Source: Gemmatimonadota bacterium (lineage in GTDB: Bacteria; Gemmatimonadota; Gemmatimonadetes; Gemmatimonadales; GWC2-71-9). From it: a stretch of DNA of 34,715 bases. The notes below the pieces were generated by a model, which made no database searches, was not told the DNA's origin, and saw nothing but the letters and a program-made list of their open reading frames with translations. The stretch is from positions 1 to 34,715 of the forward strand of contig QHUU01000095.1 in the NCBI GenBank assembly GCA_003222155.1. Direction: 5' to 3'. The number at the start of each line of letters is the position of its first letter. Positions within the stretch are counted from its first letter, which is position 1. Positions 7,750-15,828 of the stretch are shown here, piece by piece. A program made the position numbers and the translations under genes.

Positions 7750-8286
7750 GTGCCCGACCACAAGCGCGCCATCTTGCGGCATTTCCTCGCCGCCCTCGCT
7801 TATCGCACGCAAAAGGCGCTGCGCGACGCGCCAGTTTCGTTCGGGACGTTCCAGGCAGGTCAGCAGGTGCGCACTCCCATGGAACTGGTGCGGCACATGA
7901 CCAGCGTGCTGGGCTACGCGCGCACCTTCTTCGTGGGCGGCCGGTATCGACCGGAGCCGCTGCCCGACATCGCGGCGGAGGCTGCGCGCTTTCATCAGAT
8001 GCTCCTCGACCTGTCCCACCACCTGGCCGCCGGCACGCCGCTGCGCGACACCAGCGAGGAACGGCTGCTGCAAGGCCCGTTCGCCGACGCCATGACGCAT
8101 GCAGGACAACTCGCCATGCTGCGGCGTCTCAGCGGGTCGCCGGTATCGCCCGAGAACTTCATTGAGGCCGCGATCGACGCGGCAAACGTGGGACCCGCAC
8201 AGCCACGGCCGGTCAGCCCTGATGAGCACTGGCCCGAGGCACCGCGGCCCTCCAGCACGCCCTCTTCTCGAAAGGACGTCCCATGA
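7750..8286 (+). CDS. DinB-like four-helix protein
   Basis: 178 aa with a GTG start. The helical pattern RTPMELVRHMTSVLGYA and, later, ADAMTHAGQLAMLRRLSG places His residues as in the DinB/YfiT superfamily, where three His in a four-helix bundle bind a metal. Two of the expected His (in LVRHM and MTHAGQ) are clear. The third is not obvious. Members include thiol transferases and many uncharacterised proteins. The start is uncertain because no clear Shine-Dalgarno precedes it and a CAGCTTAAG motif sits only 4 nt upstream. The stop overlaps the next ATG (ATGA). Confidence 0.65.
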   Translation: MPDHKRAILRHFLAALAYRTQKALRDAPVSFGTFQAGQQVRTPMELVRHMTSVLGYARTFFVGGRYRPEPLPDIAAEAARFHQMLLDLSHHLAAGTPLRDTSEERLLQGPFADAMTHAGQLAMLRRLSGSPVSPENFIEAAIDAANVGPAQPRPVSPDEHWPEAPRPSSTPSSRKDVP

Positions 8287-8783
8287 TCGGCGGGCTTACG
8301 ACGTTCACGCTGGTTCACGTGCTGCTGAGTCTCGTCGGCATCTTCGCGGGGTTCGTCGTTGCGGGAGGGCTGGTGGCCGGCAAGCGGCTCGACGGCTGGA
8401 CCGGCGTTTTTCTCGCGACGACGGTCGCGACGAGCGTCACCGGGTTCGGCTTTCCGTTCGTGACCTTCCTCCCGTCGCACGCCGTGGGGATCATCTCGCT
8501 CGTCGTGTTGGCCGCCGTGATCGTGGCGCGCTACGCCAAGCATCTCGCCGGCGCCTGGCGCAGGATCTACGTGGTGGGAACGGTCCTCGCCCTGTACCTC
8601 AACGTCTTTGTGCTGCTGGTGCAGCTGTTTCGGCGGCTGCCGGCGCTGATCGTCGCCGCGCCGAAGCAGCAGGAGCCGCCATTTCTGGTGACGCAGCTCC
8701 TCGTCCTGGCCCTGTTCGGGTGGCTCGGCCGGGCCGCGGTCCGGGGATTCCGCGTCGAGCCGGTCGGGGCGCCACGAGCCTGA
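8283..8783 (+). CDS. Conserved four-helix membrane protein of unknown function
   Basis: 166 aa. Four membrane helices can be seen (about 9-32, 40-65, 69-85 and 96-117), with a further one near 130-150. The stretches VHVLLSLVGIFAGFVVAGG, TSVTGFGFPF and ARYAKHLAGAWRRIYVVG belong to a family I have seen in many proteobacterial and other genomes, annotated only as hypothetical membrane protein. It is translationally coupled to the DinB-like gene (ATGA). The gene ends 5 nt before the stop of the convergent amidinohydrolase gene. Confidence 0.7.
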   Translation: MIGGLTTFTLVHVLLSLVGIFAGFVVAGGLVAGKRLDGWTGVFLATTVATSVTGFGFPFVTFLPSHAVGIISLVVLAAVIVARYAKHLAGAWRRIYVVGTVLALYLNVFVLLVQLFRRLPALIVAAPKQQEPPFLVTQLLVLALFGWLGRAAVRGFRVEPVGAPRA

Positions 8784-8788
8784 GGCGC

Positions 8789-9784
8789 CTAGGTCAGCAC
8801 GAATTCATAAGAGTGACGGTTGAGATGCAGCAGCATGCAGGACAGGAGCGCGCCGGACTTGTGGTACTCGCTCAGGTTGAAGAAGCTCAGGTCGAATCCC
8901 AAACTGACGGCGATGTCCTCCAGTCGGCGGTTCTTCGCGACCTCCGCGGCGTAGTCGTCCGTGCCGGCTTGGAGCTCGCTCACGTGCGAGGCGTTGAGGA
9001 TCGTGTTCGACAACCGCGCCGAGTTGCAGATCCCAGCGTAGCAGTCGTCCACGGACACGTCGATGATGTTGGTGTGCCGCTCGAGCGCTCCCAGCTCTTC
9101 GCGCCCGTACAGCTCCGTGCACACCATGGTATCGTCGCGGGTCACGGGGAAGACGGTGCAATCGAGATGGTACAGGTAGCGGTCCGTTTCCTCGAGCTTG
9201 ACGACCTGCATGTCGTAGCGCCGCTCCATCCACTCGTACGCTGCGCTCTCCGAGCGGATGCCGTAGCCACCCGCGTACACGTTGTCGCACAGGTGCTTCA
9301 GCTCGGCCTCGCCCTCGAACTTGTGGGGCGGTCGGGCGGTGCTGTAACCGAGCGACTCGAAGAACGCCACTCCCGGCGGAGCCTCGCCCACGCGCGGCGG
9401 AGCGCAGAAGTTGGAGACGAGCGCGGTGTTCTTGTCAGGCAGGTGTTCGAGCACCGCGCCGAGGCTCGCCGTGAAGACCAGGTCCTGGAGCTTGCGGTCT
9501 CCCCGGCTGGGCAACAGGTACACCACCGCTTCGGAGGCCACGAAGTGGTAGAGGTCGAGCCATTGCCGCATCGCCTTGCGCGCGTCTGGCCCGCGGCGCT
9601 CGGTCGGCAGGTCCTCCATCCAGTGATTGTCGGCGACCTGGGTGGAGAGCGAAAACGGCACGGCCAGCAGGAACGCCGGCTTGCCGAGCTGCGTCGGGTT
9701 CAGGGGCCGGCTGTGCGGCTCGGCGACCGCGGCGGGAGCCGGTGCGACGCCGGTCATGGTGTCTGCGGCCTGTGCGCGTATCAC
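8789..9784 (-). CDS. Amidinotransferase/dimethylargininase-type enzyme
   Basis: 331 aa. The five-bladed guanidine-modifying fold is recognised from three catalytic regions: FEGEAELKHL (156-165, the acidic residue that holds the guanidinium), YHLDCTVFPV (H206, D208) and SGALLSCMLL with the candidate nucleophile C316. Relatives hydrolyse or transfer amidino groups of arginine or methylarginines. The usual FxGxD is FEGEAE here, so substrate specificity is open. The GTG start is set by AGGAGG just upstream (9790-9795 complement). It overlaps the stop of the upstream decarboxylase-like gene by 4 nt (GTGA), so the two are very likely made together. Confidence 0.8.
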   Translation of the reverse strand: MIRAQAADTMTGVAPAPAAVAEPHSRPLNPTQLGKPAFLLAVPFSLSTQVADNHWMEDLPTERRGPDARKAMRQWLDLYHFVASEAVVYLLPSRGDRKLQDLVFTASLGAVLEHLPDKNTALVSNFCAPPRVGEAPPGVAFFESLGYSTARPPHKFEGEAELKHLCDNVYAGGYGIRSESAAYEWMERRYDMQVVKLEETDRYLYHLDCTVFPVTRDDTMVCTELYGREELGALERHTNIIDVSVDDCYAGICNSARLSNTILNASHVSELQAGTDDYAAEVAKNRRLEDIAVSLGFDLSFFNLSEYHKSGALLSCMLLHLNRHSYEFVLT

Positions 9785-10518
9785 GGTGCCTCCTCTGGTG
9801 ACCTGTCGGCGATGCGAACCAGCGGGTCGATCCCGGCCTCGACGTGCACGCCCGGTTGCTGCAGCGGGATGAACTCGAACCGCCGCGACAACGGCACGAT
9901 GAGATCGACCTGGGATCCGTAGCGGATCTGCGAAAACCGCTGGTTCTGTGCGACGGGGCGGTTCTGCTTGAGTTGGAACGGCATGATCGCATTGACGTCG
10001 TAGTCCGCGATCTGCAGCACGAAATACGACTGTCCGAGAGCCGGGGCGTACACGCGGTTGAGCATCCGCTGATTGGTGTGCAGGTAGCCGGCGGCGCCCG
10101 TGTCGAGGCGGAGATCCTGGAACAGGCCCTTCTCGACGCCGAGCGTCGGCTGGTTGTACGTGCCGATCTCGTCGAGCTCCTTGTACGAGAGGCGTCCGGG
10201 GAACGGGACGCGGTTGATGTGGACGTCCACGAACGTCATGAACACGCCGATTACCAGACTCTCGCGATCGTACGACGGATCGCGGATGGCGTCGCGCAGG
10301 GAGTAGCTCTTCCCCTTGATGTCCACGATGGGCTCGTCGGGCATGACCGTCTGCTGATAGACGACGATGCCGTCGGCGGGCGAGAAGAAATAGCTCGTGT
10401 CGGTGAGGGCCGGTCGCGTGGGATCCCGAAAGAAGTACTCTTCGGCAAGCCAGCGGAGCGGCTTCTCCTTCACGGGGGTCACGTCATTGTCCACCCACTC
10501 GCGCAGACTCTTCGCCAT
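9781..10518 (-). CDS. Phosphatidylserine-decarboxylase-like pyruvoyl enzyme
   Basis: 245 aa. PSD-family landmarks are in order: SPADGIV (D49), VDIKGKSYSLRD, FMTFVDVHINRVPFPG (H100) and RYGSQVDLIVP (G201-S202). In the family, cleavage before the Ser of a G-S motif makes the pyruvoyl group, with Asp and His completing the triad, so all three needed residues are present. The processing site is YGSQ rather than the classical LGST. That change is known in PSD-like enzymes acting on free amino acids, so the substrate may not be phosphatidylserine. GGGAG lies 6 nt before the ATG. The gene is coupled to the amidinohydrolase-like gene. Confidence 0.82.
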   Translation of the reverse strand: MAKSLREWVDNDVTPVKEKPLRWLAEEYFFRDPTRPALTDTSYFFSPADGIVVYQQTVMPDEPIVDIKGKSYSLRDAIRDPSYDRESLVIGVFMTFVDVHINRVPFPGRLSYKELDEIGTYNQPTLGVEKGLFQDLRLDTGAAGYLHTNQRMLNRVYAPALGQSYFVLQIADYDVNAIMPFQLKQNRPVAQNQRFSQIRYGSQVDLIVPLSRRFEFIPLQQPGVHVEAGIDPLVRIADRSPEEAP

Positions 10519-10773
10519 CGAACGCTCCCGACGTGGAGGGCGGCCGAGGGCGCGGGCAAAAAAAGTACCAGGCCGTGCGCGGTCAGCGCGGTGGCATGGC
10601 GCGGCCGATCACTTTGGTCACGTCTCGGTCCGTCGGTCACGTTTTGTTACGGCGGAGACGTTCCGCGCCGTGGCCGCGGTGCCGCAGCGATGGCGACGGC
10701 GAGACAGCGGCGCGCTACAGCGACAGTGACCGCGCGTGACGGACGTCACGGGCGCGCCGGTCGAGGCCGGCGC
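10519..10773. promoter_or_regulatory. Gap upstream of the decarboxylase gene, with a GGTCACGT direct repeat
   Basis: Between the M50/HlyD gene (ends 10774) and the decarboxylase-like gene lie 255 bases without a credible gene. GGTCACGT occurs twice, at 10616-10623 and 10635-10642, exactly 19 nt apart, and a related GTCACG sits at 10745-10750. Same-face repeats upstream of a start codon suggest an operator for the - strand gene pair. No convincing -35/-10 pair is visible, and the regulator is unknown. Confidence 0.35.
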
Positions 10774-13068
10774 TCACCACCATGACCAGAGGTTCACGCC
10801 CAGCGTGAGCGCCAGCCGACGGAAGACGATGTCGAGAATCCGCAGCCGGTCGCCGAACACCTTCGCCTGACCGCTCATGCCGGGCTTGAGGAGGAGCGAG
10901 TCGTTGTCGATTTCGGTGGTGACGCGAATCGTACGCGGGGCTCTCCCCGCCCCCGCCGCCGACACGCCTTCCCCGGAGGGCGGCCCGGCGTCCGCGCTCG
11001 TCGCGATCGCAGTCACGACGCCCCGGAAGGTGCGATCGGGATACGCCCGCGCCCGCAATGCGACGGGCTGCCCCACGCGGACGGCGGCGATTTCCCGCTC
11101 GGCAACGCTGAGCTCGGCGCTGACTCGTCTCAGCTCGTAGACCTTCGCGAGCAGGTCGCCCTGCCGCACGTTTTGACCCACCAGCTCGGCCAACTCCCTG
11201 GTCGGCGTGGCGACGATGCCGGCGACGGGGCTTCGCACCGCGACCTGGCGCAGCTCGCCTTCGAGGTAGCGGTGCTGCGCCTCGAGCCCTCCGGCCTCCG
11301 CCCTGGCGGCTTCGACCTCCTCGACGCGGGATCCGTGAAGCAGCGCCTCCAGCCGACGACGCGCTTCCAGCTCGTCCTGTGCGGCGGTCGCGGCCTGCTC
11401 TTCGCTGCTCTCGAGGTCCACGCGGGTCAGGACGCCGCTGTCGGCGAGCTGCCGGTTGCGGCTCAGCCGCGCGCGCGCGTATTGGAGGCGGGTGCTGGCC
11501 TGCTCCAGCGCGGTGCGGGCCAGCCCGATCGAATCGGCGGTGGGACCGGCCTCGAGCATCCGCACGTGGGCCCGCGTCTCGCGCAGCCGGGCATCGGTTT
11601 TCGCGAGATCGGCCCGGTGCGCGCGATCGGAGAGGCGGGCGACCACGTCGCCCGCCCGGACGGCGTCGCCCTCTGCGACGTAGACCCGCTCGACGAGCCC
11701 GTCGGTCTCGGTGCGCACATCCGCGTTGTGGAGCGGCTCGATCGTGAACGCCCCGGCGACGCGGAGGCGGGCGTGCCCCAGGATACCGCCGGCCAGGACG
11801 CCTGCGGCGACCGCCAGGCCACGGAGGGCCCGCGTTCGCTTCCGCCGGTGCTCCGGCGACGGCGGCTCAGCCGGGCGTCCATCATGCGATGCCGTGCCAA
11901 AGAGCGTGCCGATCCGGCCGCGGACGTTGGTGACCAGCAGCCCGACGAACAGCGCAAGGGCGAGGGGCTGACTCCCCGCCATCAGCAACCCCAGTGTTTT
12001 CACGCTCCCCACGGCCAGCAACCCCAGGGACGGCACGGCCGCGAGCAGACCGTACCCCAGGTAAATGCGTCGTTCGCGCGGAGACAGATCGGCCGCGGGC
12101 GAGCCCGCCCGGCCCCACGCGCGGCGGACGAGTCCGCCCACGTAGCGAAACGACCGCCTCCGGAGATTGGGCACGTCGAGGTAGTCGCTGAGCAGGTAAT
12201 AGCCGTCGAGCTTGAGGATGGGGCTGAGATTGAGGAGCGTCTTGACGCCGGACCCCGCCATCACGATCAACGCGATGTAGTTCACGCCCATGTCGAGGTC
12301 GGTCAGCCGCCAGGTAAACACCGCGAGGGCCCACAGCACGAGCTCGAAGTAGGGGCCGGCGAACCCGACCCACAGCCGCTTCGCCTTCTCCGGGAAGAGC
12401 CAGGCGTCGCTCACGTTACAGTAGAAGGCGGGCTGAAAGTAGATCAACATGAAGCCGACTTCGTGTACCTCCCCACCGAAGTGCTTGCACGTGACGCCAT
12501 GGGCGAATTCATGCGCCGACGCCGCGAGAAATGTGACCGCCAGAAACGGCACGATCGCCGTCAGGTGGTACAGCCGCGCCAGGTCCTGGGCGATGTCGCT
12601 CCAGTTCGCACCGGCGGTGGCCAGCGCAGCGACGACGACCGCGCCGGAGGCGGCCAGAAACTGCGGCGTGTAGCACCACCGCAGCGCGCTCGCGAGTCGG
12701 TCGAGCAGGCGGTTCGGATCGGCGACGGGGAAGCGGAGGTAGAGGAGGCTTCCCCGAATGCGGCGCCGGCGCTGGTTGGCGGCGACCGCCGCCGGCGCGG
12801 ACTCGAGCAGGCCCGCCCTGCCGAGATGGCGCAAGAACGTCGCCAGGCCCTCCGGCGCCAGCGCCGCCCCGAAGCGCGCCTCCGTCCGCTGCCGGATTCC
12901 CTCGACCGACGTCTCGCCGTCGCACTGCTGTGTGATGAATCGTTCGACCTCCCCGAGACGAAAGAAATCTCCCGTGCGGGGGTCCTTCACGATCGCAACG
13001 GTCCCTTCGGTCGTGGTTTGCTCGCGGACCAGCAGATCGCGTCGCAGCAGCGGCGGAGCCGAGATCAC
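10774..13068 (-). CDS. PqqD-like domain + M50 membrane protease + HlyD-type adaptor (putative peptide maturation/export protein)
   Basis: 764 aa. Residues 1-92 form a PqqD-like winged helix (TGDFFRLGEVERFI, LATFLRHLGRAGLLES), the fold that binds leader peptides in RiPP pathways. Several membrane helices follow (about 135-385), carrying the M50 zinc motif H186-E-F-A-H190 and the third-ligand motif LKLDGYYLL (286-293). Residues ~440-485 form a lipoyl/barrel-sandwich domain (VAEGDAVRAGDVVARL). A long coiled-coil hairpin follows, then the returning half VRSPVAGIVAT, and the protein ends KPGMSGQAKVFG...NLWSWW. Such 'peptide zinc metalloprotease' adaptors accompany peptide export. The GTG start has no clear Shine-Dalgarno. 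The short leader-peptide-like gene upstream is the likely partner. Confidence 0.85.
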   Translation of the reverse strand: MISAPPLLRRDLLVREQTTTEGTVAIVKDPRTGDFFRLGEVERFITQQCDGETSVEGIRQRTEARFGAALAPEGLATFLRHLGRAGLLESAPAAVAANQRRRRIRGSLLYLRFPVADPNRLLDRLASALRWCYTPQFLAASGAVVVAALATAGANWSDIAQDLARLYHLTAIVPFLAVTFLAASAHEFAHGVTCKHFGGEVHEVGFMLIYFQPAFYCNVSDAWLFPEKAKRLWVGFAGPYFELVLWALAVFTWRLTDLDMGVNYIALIVMAGSGVKTLLNLSPILKLDGYYLLSDYLDVPNLRRRSFRYVGGLVRRAWGRAGSPAADLSPRERRIYLGYGLLAAVPSLGLLAVGSVKTLGLLMAGSQPLALALFVGLLVTNVRGRIGTLFGTASHDGRPAEPPSPEHRRKRTRALRGLAVAAGVLAGGILGHARLRVAGAFTIEPLHNADVRTETDGLVERVYVAEGDAVRAGDVVARLSDRAHRADLAKTDARLRETRAHVRMLEAGPTADSIGLARTALEQASTRLQYARARLSRNRQLADSGVLTRVDLESSEEQAATAAQDELEARRRLEALLHGSRVEEVEAARAEAGGLEAQHRYLEGELRQVAVRSPVAGIVATPTRELAELVGQNVRQGDLLAKVYELRRVSAELSVAEREIAAVRVGQPVALRARAYPDRTFRGVVTAIATSADAGPPSGEGVSAAGAGRAPRTIRVTTEIDNDSLLLKPGMSGQAKVFGDRLRILDIVFRRLALTLGVNLWSWW

Positions 13069-13085
13069 GCCGCGACCGGGACCAC

Positions 13086-13116
13086 GAAGGCCGCCGGAGG
13101 TTCTCCGGCGGCCTTC
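13086..13116 (-). terminator. Perfect hairpin between peptide gene and exporter gene (attenuator or leaky terminator)
   Basis: A perfect 14-bp inverted repeat (GAAGGCCGCCGGAG / CTCCGGCGGCCTTC) with a 3-nt loop lies in the 91-nt gap between the 44-codon gene and the M50/HlyD gene. On the - strand no U-run follows, so it may act as an RNA-stabilising or partly terminating structure that lets the peptide gene be expressed in excess. On the + strand it is followed by TTGTTAC, but no + strand gene precedes it. Confidence 0.55.
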
Positions 13117-13159
13117 TTGTTACTGCCCACCACGTCACTGCCTATCAACCACGGCGGTG

Positions 13160-13294
13160 TTAATCGTCGTCGTGGTGGTGATGGTGGTCGTGGTCTTCAT
13201 CGTCGCCCACGGAGATGCCGATGGAAATGCCACCGACGAGGTCGGGCGCGATGCGCTCCTCGAGTTTCTCGAGGGAAGGGTACAAGTGTTTCAT
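13160..13294 (-). CDS. Putative double-glycine leader peptide with Asp/His-rich core (candidate secreted peptide/RiPP precursor)
   Basis: 44 aa, too short for ordinary gene calling. ATG at 13294-13292 is preceded by an ideal Shine-Dalgarno, GGAGGTGA, 6 nt away (complement of 13299-13306); the stop is TAA. Residues 1-22 look like a leader: a charged helix with SLEKLEERIAPD, ending in VGG. The remaining 22 residues begin ISIGISVG and end in an acidic/histidine tail (EDHDHHHHHDDD). A leader cut after Gly-Gly is the classical signal for peptide export. The adjacent downstream gene encodes a PqqD-like leader-binding domain joined to a protease and an adaptor. The His/Asp tail could bind metal. That it is a precursor is inferred; that it is a well-initiated ORF is seen. 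Confidence 0.68.
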   Translation of the reverse strand: MKHLYPSLEKLEERIAPDLVGGISIGISVGDDEDHDHHHHHDDD

Positions 13295-13393
13295 GATGTC
13301 ACCTCCATGAAAGGACCGTCATGTGAAGCCTGCCTTCCGGCTTCGGTGGGGACCCGCGCAAACGGCATGCCCTCCGGGAGCATGGCCCATCCC

Positions 13394-13420
13394 CTTGCCG
13401 CGGCACCAAAACGCGGCAAG
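13394..13420. repeat. Hairpin in the gap upstream of the peptide gene
   Basis: The inverted repeat CTTGCCGCG (13394-13402) / CGCGGCAAG (13412-13420) has a 9-nt loop. It lies 100-126 nt upstream of the peptide gene start on the - strand, within the 207-nt divergent gap 13295-13501. It may be an operator or an RNA leader structure. No T-run follows on either strand, so a terminator is unlikely. Confidence 0.4.
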
Positions 13421-13501
13421 ACGCGACCGCCTCCTTCTTGACCCGGCCACACCAGGCCTGCACCGAACTCAGGCAGCGGGGCGGGGAGTCGGGGCGCCCA
13501 C

Positions 13502-14341
13502 ATGTTGCACCGTGGCGACGCCGCGCGCACATTCCCGGCGGCGATGCGCTCCTCTCCTGCGATTCCACCGGTTCTCTGCTACCACCGTATCGGTGGCCCG
13601 CCCGAGCTGGGTGTGACCCGCGTCGCTCGCGTGGTGTTCGCGCGCCAGATGCACGCGCTGGCACGATCGGGCTGGCGGACCGTGACACTGGGCGAGTTCG
13701 TCACGCGCCTGCAACGTGGAGGCGCGGCTTCGGATCGGGAGTTCCTCCTCAGTTTCGACGACGGCTACGCGAGCCTGGTCGACAACGCGTACCCGGTGCT
13801 GGCCGACGTCGGGTTCACCGCCACGACGTTTCTCGTCACCGACTTCGTCGGTCGTACCAACACCTGGGACGTGCGCTACACCTGGCGCCGGCTGCCGCAC
13901 CTCGACTGGGATGCCATCGAGCGCTGGCGCGGGCGGGGACTCGAGTTCGCGTCGCACACCGCCTCGCACGCGCGGCTCACCTGGCTCCCGGACGAGCGGA
14001 TCGCGGACGAGCTCGGCCGCTCACGCGAGACGTTGCTCGCGCGACTGGGGCCCGACGCCGGCCGCGCCGTGGCGTACCCCTTCGGCGCGCGCGACGCGCG
14101 GATCGAACGCCTGGCGCGCGCCGCAGGGTACGACGTCGGGTTCGCCGGCGTCCGGGCGAACGGATCACCGCTCGGTCTCGGCCGCGTGCCGGTCTACATG
14201 TGGGATGTGGGGGAGAGGCCACTGGGGTTACGGGGGGACGCGATCGGGGACTTGGGACGACTGGTCGCGGGCATCGCGAACTGGTGCGCGGTCGGCACGA
14301 GCTGGATGCTGAGGCTGCGATCGGGTGGCGTCGCGGTATGA
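13502..14341 (+). CDS. NodB-type polysaccharide deacetylase
   Basis: 279 aa. The NodB motifs are in order: LSFDDGY (84-89, with the metal-binding second Asp), SHTASH (H152 and H156, the two metal His), and AYPFG (191-195). The enzyme removes N- or O-acetyl groups from a carbohydrate, likely an envelope polysaccharide. No signal peptide is evident, so it may act in the cytoplasm or be exported by another route. Two ATG starts are possible (13502 and 13544), neither with a strong Shine-Dalgarno; the later one leaves the domain whole. The stop overlaps the next gene (ATGA). Confidence 0.82.
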   Translation: MLHRGDAARTFPAAMRSSPAIPPVLCYHRIGGPPELGVTRVARVVFARQMHALARSGWRTVTLGEFVTRLQRGGAASDREFLLSFDDGYASLVDNAYPVLADVGFTATTFLVTDFVGRTNTWDVRYTWRRLPHLDWDAIERWRGRGLEFASHTASHARLTWLPDERIADELGRSRETLLARLGPDAGRAVAYPFGARDARIERLARAAGYDVGFAGVRANGSPLGLGRVPVYMWDVGERPLGLRGDAIGDLGRLVAGIANWCAVGTSWMLRLRSGGVAV

Positions 14342-15828
14342 AGGCCTGGACCGTGCTGCTACTCGCGACGCCCGTCGCGGCCCTCGCCCAGCAGCCAGCG
14401 CTCGGTCTGTTCGACGGCCAAACCGACGTCGGCCGGACCGGAAAACCAGGCTCGGCGGTGTACGACGCCGCCCGGGACCAGTACACCATCGCCGGCTCCG
14501 GCGCCAACATGTGGCTCGACCGTGACGAGTTCCATTTCGTGTGGAAGCGCCTCAGGGGAAACTTCATCCTCGCGGCGCGGGCGCAGTTCTGGGGCACCGG
14601 TGTCGAGCCCCATCGCAAGCTCGGCTGGACGGTGCGCTCCACCCTCGCGACCGGTGCGCCACACGTAACGGCGGCGGTACACGGGGACGGTCTCGTGGCA
14701 CTGCAGTTTCGTCGCACGCCCGGAGGCGCGACCGAGGAGGTCCGATCGCCCGTGACCGGAGCGGACGTGATTCAGCTCGAGCGGGCGGGGGATCGCTACA
14801 CACTCTCGGTCGGCCGCTTCGGCGACACCCTCGCGCCGGTGCGAGTGGCGGACCTGCCGCTCGGCGACGAGATCTACGTGGGCCTCTTCGTGTGCGCGCA
14901 CAACGACACCGTCGTCGAGCGAGCCACCTTCCGCGACGTGCGGATCACCGTCCCCGCGCGGGACGGCTTCGTGCCGTACCGGGAATACATCGGGAGCAAT
15001 CTCGAGATCCTCGACGTCACGACCGGGGACCGCACGATCGTGTACCGCTCTCCCGCGTCGCTCCAGGCGCCGAACTGGACCAGGGACGGCACGGCGCTGA
15101 TTTACAACAGTCAGGGCCTGCTGTATCGCTTCGACCTCGCGGACCGGCGCCCGGTGGTCTTGAATACGGGGTTCGCGACCAGCAACAACAACGATCACGT
15201 GCTGTCGTTCGACGGGCGCACGCTCGGCATCAGCCACCACAGCGCGGACGATCACAACGCGTCGATCGTGTACACGGTGCCGGTCGGCGGTGGGACGCCG
15301 CGGCGGGTCACGGCGCTGGGCCCGTCGTACCTGCACGGCTGGTCCCCGGACGGGAGGTTTCTGGTCTACACCGGAGAGCGCGGTGGGGAGTTCGACGTCT
15401 ACCGGATCTCGGTCGACGGCGGGGACGAAGCGCGGCTCACGACCGCGCCGGGCCTGGACGACGGCCCGGAGTACTCACCGGACGGCGCGTACATCTATTT
15501 CAACTCCGTCCGCAGCGGGACCATGCAGATCTGGCGGATGCGGCCCGACGGCGGCGCGCAGCAGCAGCTCACGAGCGACCGGTACAACAACTGGTTCCCG
15601 CACGTGTCGCCCGACGGCAAGTGGATCGTGTTTTTGTCGTTCATGCAGGACGTGGCACCGAGCGACCACCCCTTCTACAAGCAGGTCTACCTCCGCCTGA
15701 TGCCCGCGGCGGGGGGGAGCCCACGCGTGGTCGGCTACCTGTACGGCGGCCAGGGGACGATCAACGTGCCTTCCTGGTCGCCCGACAGCCGGCGCGTGGC
15801 GTTCGTCAGCAATACCGACTCGCGCTAG
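14338..15828 (+). CDS. Secreted TolB-like beta-propeller protein with N-terminal lectin-like domain
   Basis: 496 aa. A signal peptide ([19 protein letters not shown]) is followed by a jelly-roll-like domain (about 25-210; [29 protein letters not shown]) similar to DUF1080/DUF1349-type domains. A TolB-type propeller then occupies about 220-496. At least four repeats with the W-SPDG pattern are seen ([66 protein letters not shown]). These propellers bind proteins or sugars in the periplasm. It is translationally coupled to the deacetylase, which suggests joint work on a polysaccharide. Its stop shares CTAG with the convergent fabI stop. Confidence 0.82.
   Translation: MKAWTVLLLATPVAALAQQPALGLFDGQTDVGRTGKPGSAVYDAARDQYTIAGSGANMWLDRDEFHFVWKRLRGNFILAARAQFWGTGVEPHRKLGWTVRSTLATGAPHVTAAVHGDGLVALQFRRTPGGATEEVRSPVTGADVIQLERAGDRYTLSVGRFGDTLAPVRVADLPLGDEIYVGLFVCAHNDTVVERATFRDVRITVPARDGFVPYREYIGSNLEILDVTTGDRTIVYRSPASLQAPNWTRDGTALIYNSQGLLYRFDLADRRPVVLNTGFATSNNNDHVLSFDGRTLGISHHSADDHNASIVYTVPVGGGTPRRVTALGPSYLHGWSPDGRFLVYTGERGGEFDVYRISVDGGDEARLTTAPGLDDGPEYSPDGAYIYFNSVRSGTMQIWRMRPDGGAQQQLTSDRYNNWFPHVSPDGKWIVFLSFMQDVAPSDHPFYKQVYLRLMPAAGGSPRVVGYLYGGQGTINVPSWSPDSRRVAFVSNTDSR

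Noticed and set aside
1-8783. An integron gene-cassette array (small co-oriented genes, short gaps)
   Set aside because: No integrase and no attC sites with the needed RYYYAAC/GTTRRRY ends were seen between the genes, and many genes overlap. The operon reading is simpler.
8099-9922. A 607-residue + strand frame overlapping the amidinohydrolase gene
   Set aside because: It crosses several real genes on both strands and shows no domain; it is a shadow frame.
13172-13192. A microsatellite or short repeat array (GTG/CAC repeats)
   Set aside because: On the - strand these are His codons of a well-initiated short gene, so they are coding.
11173-13296. A very long open frame on the + strand opposite the M50/HlyD gene
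   Set aside because: It is an antisense frame of a GC-rich gene. The - strand frame has recognisable domains in order (PqqD, M50, HlyD), while the + strand product has no motif and is mostly Arg/Gly/Pro.
13291-13530. A 79-residue - strand frame just upstream of the peptide gene
   Set aside because: It has no ribosome-binding site and overlaps the divergent gap and the 5' end of the deacetylase gene, without a recognisable domain.
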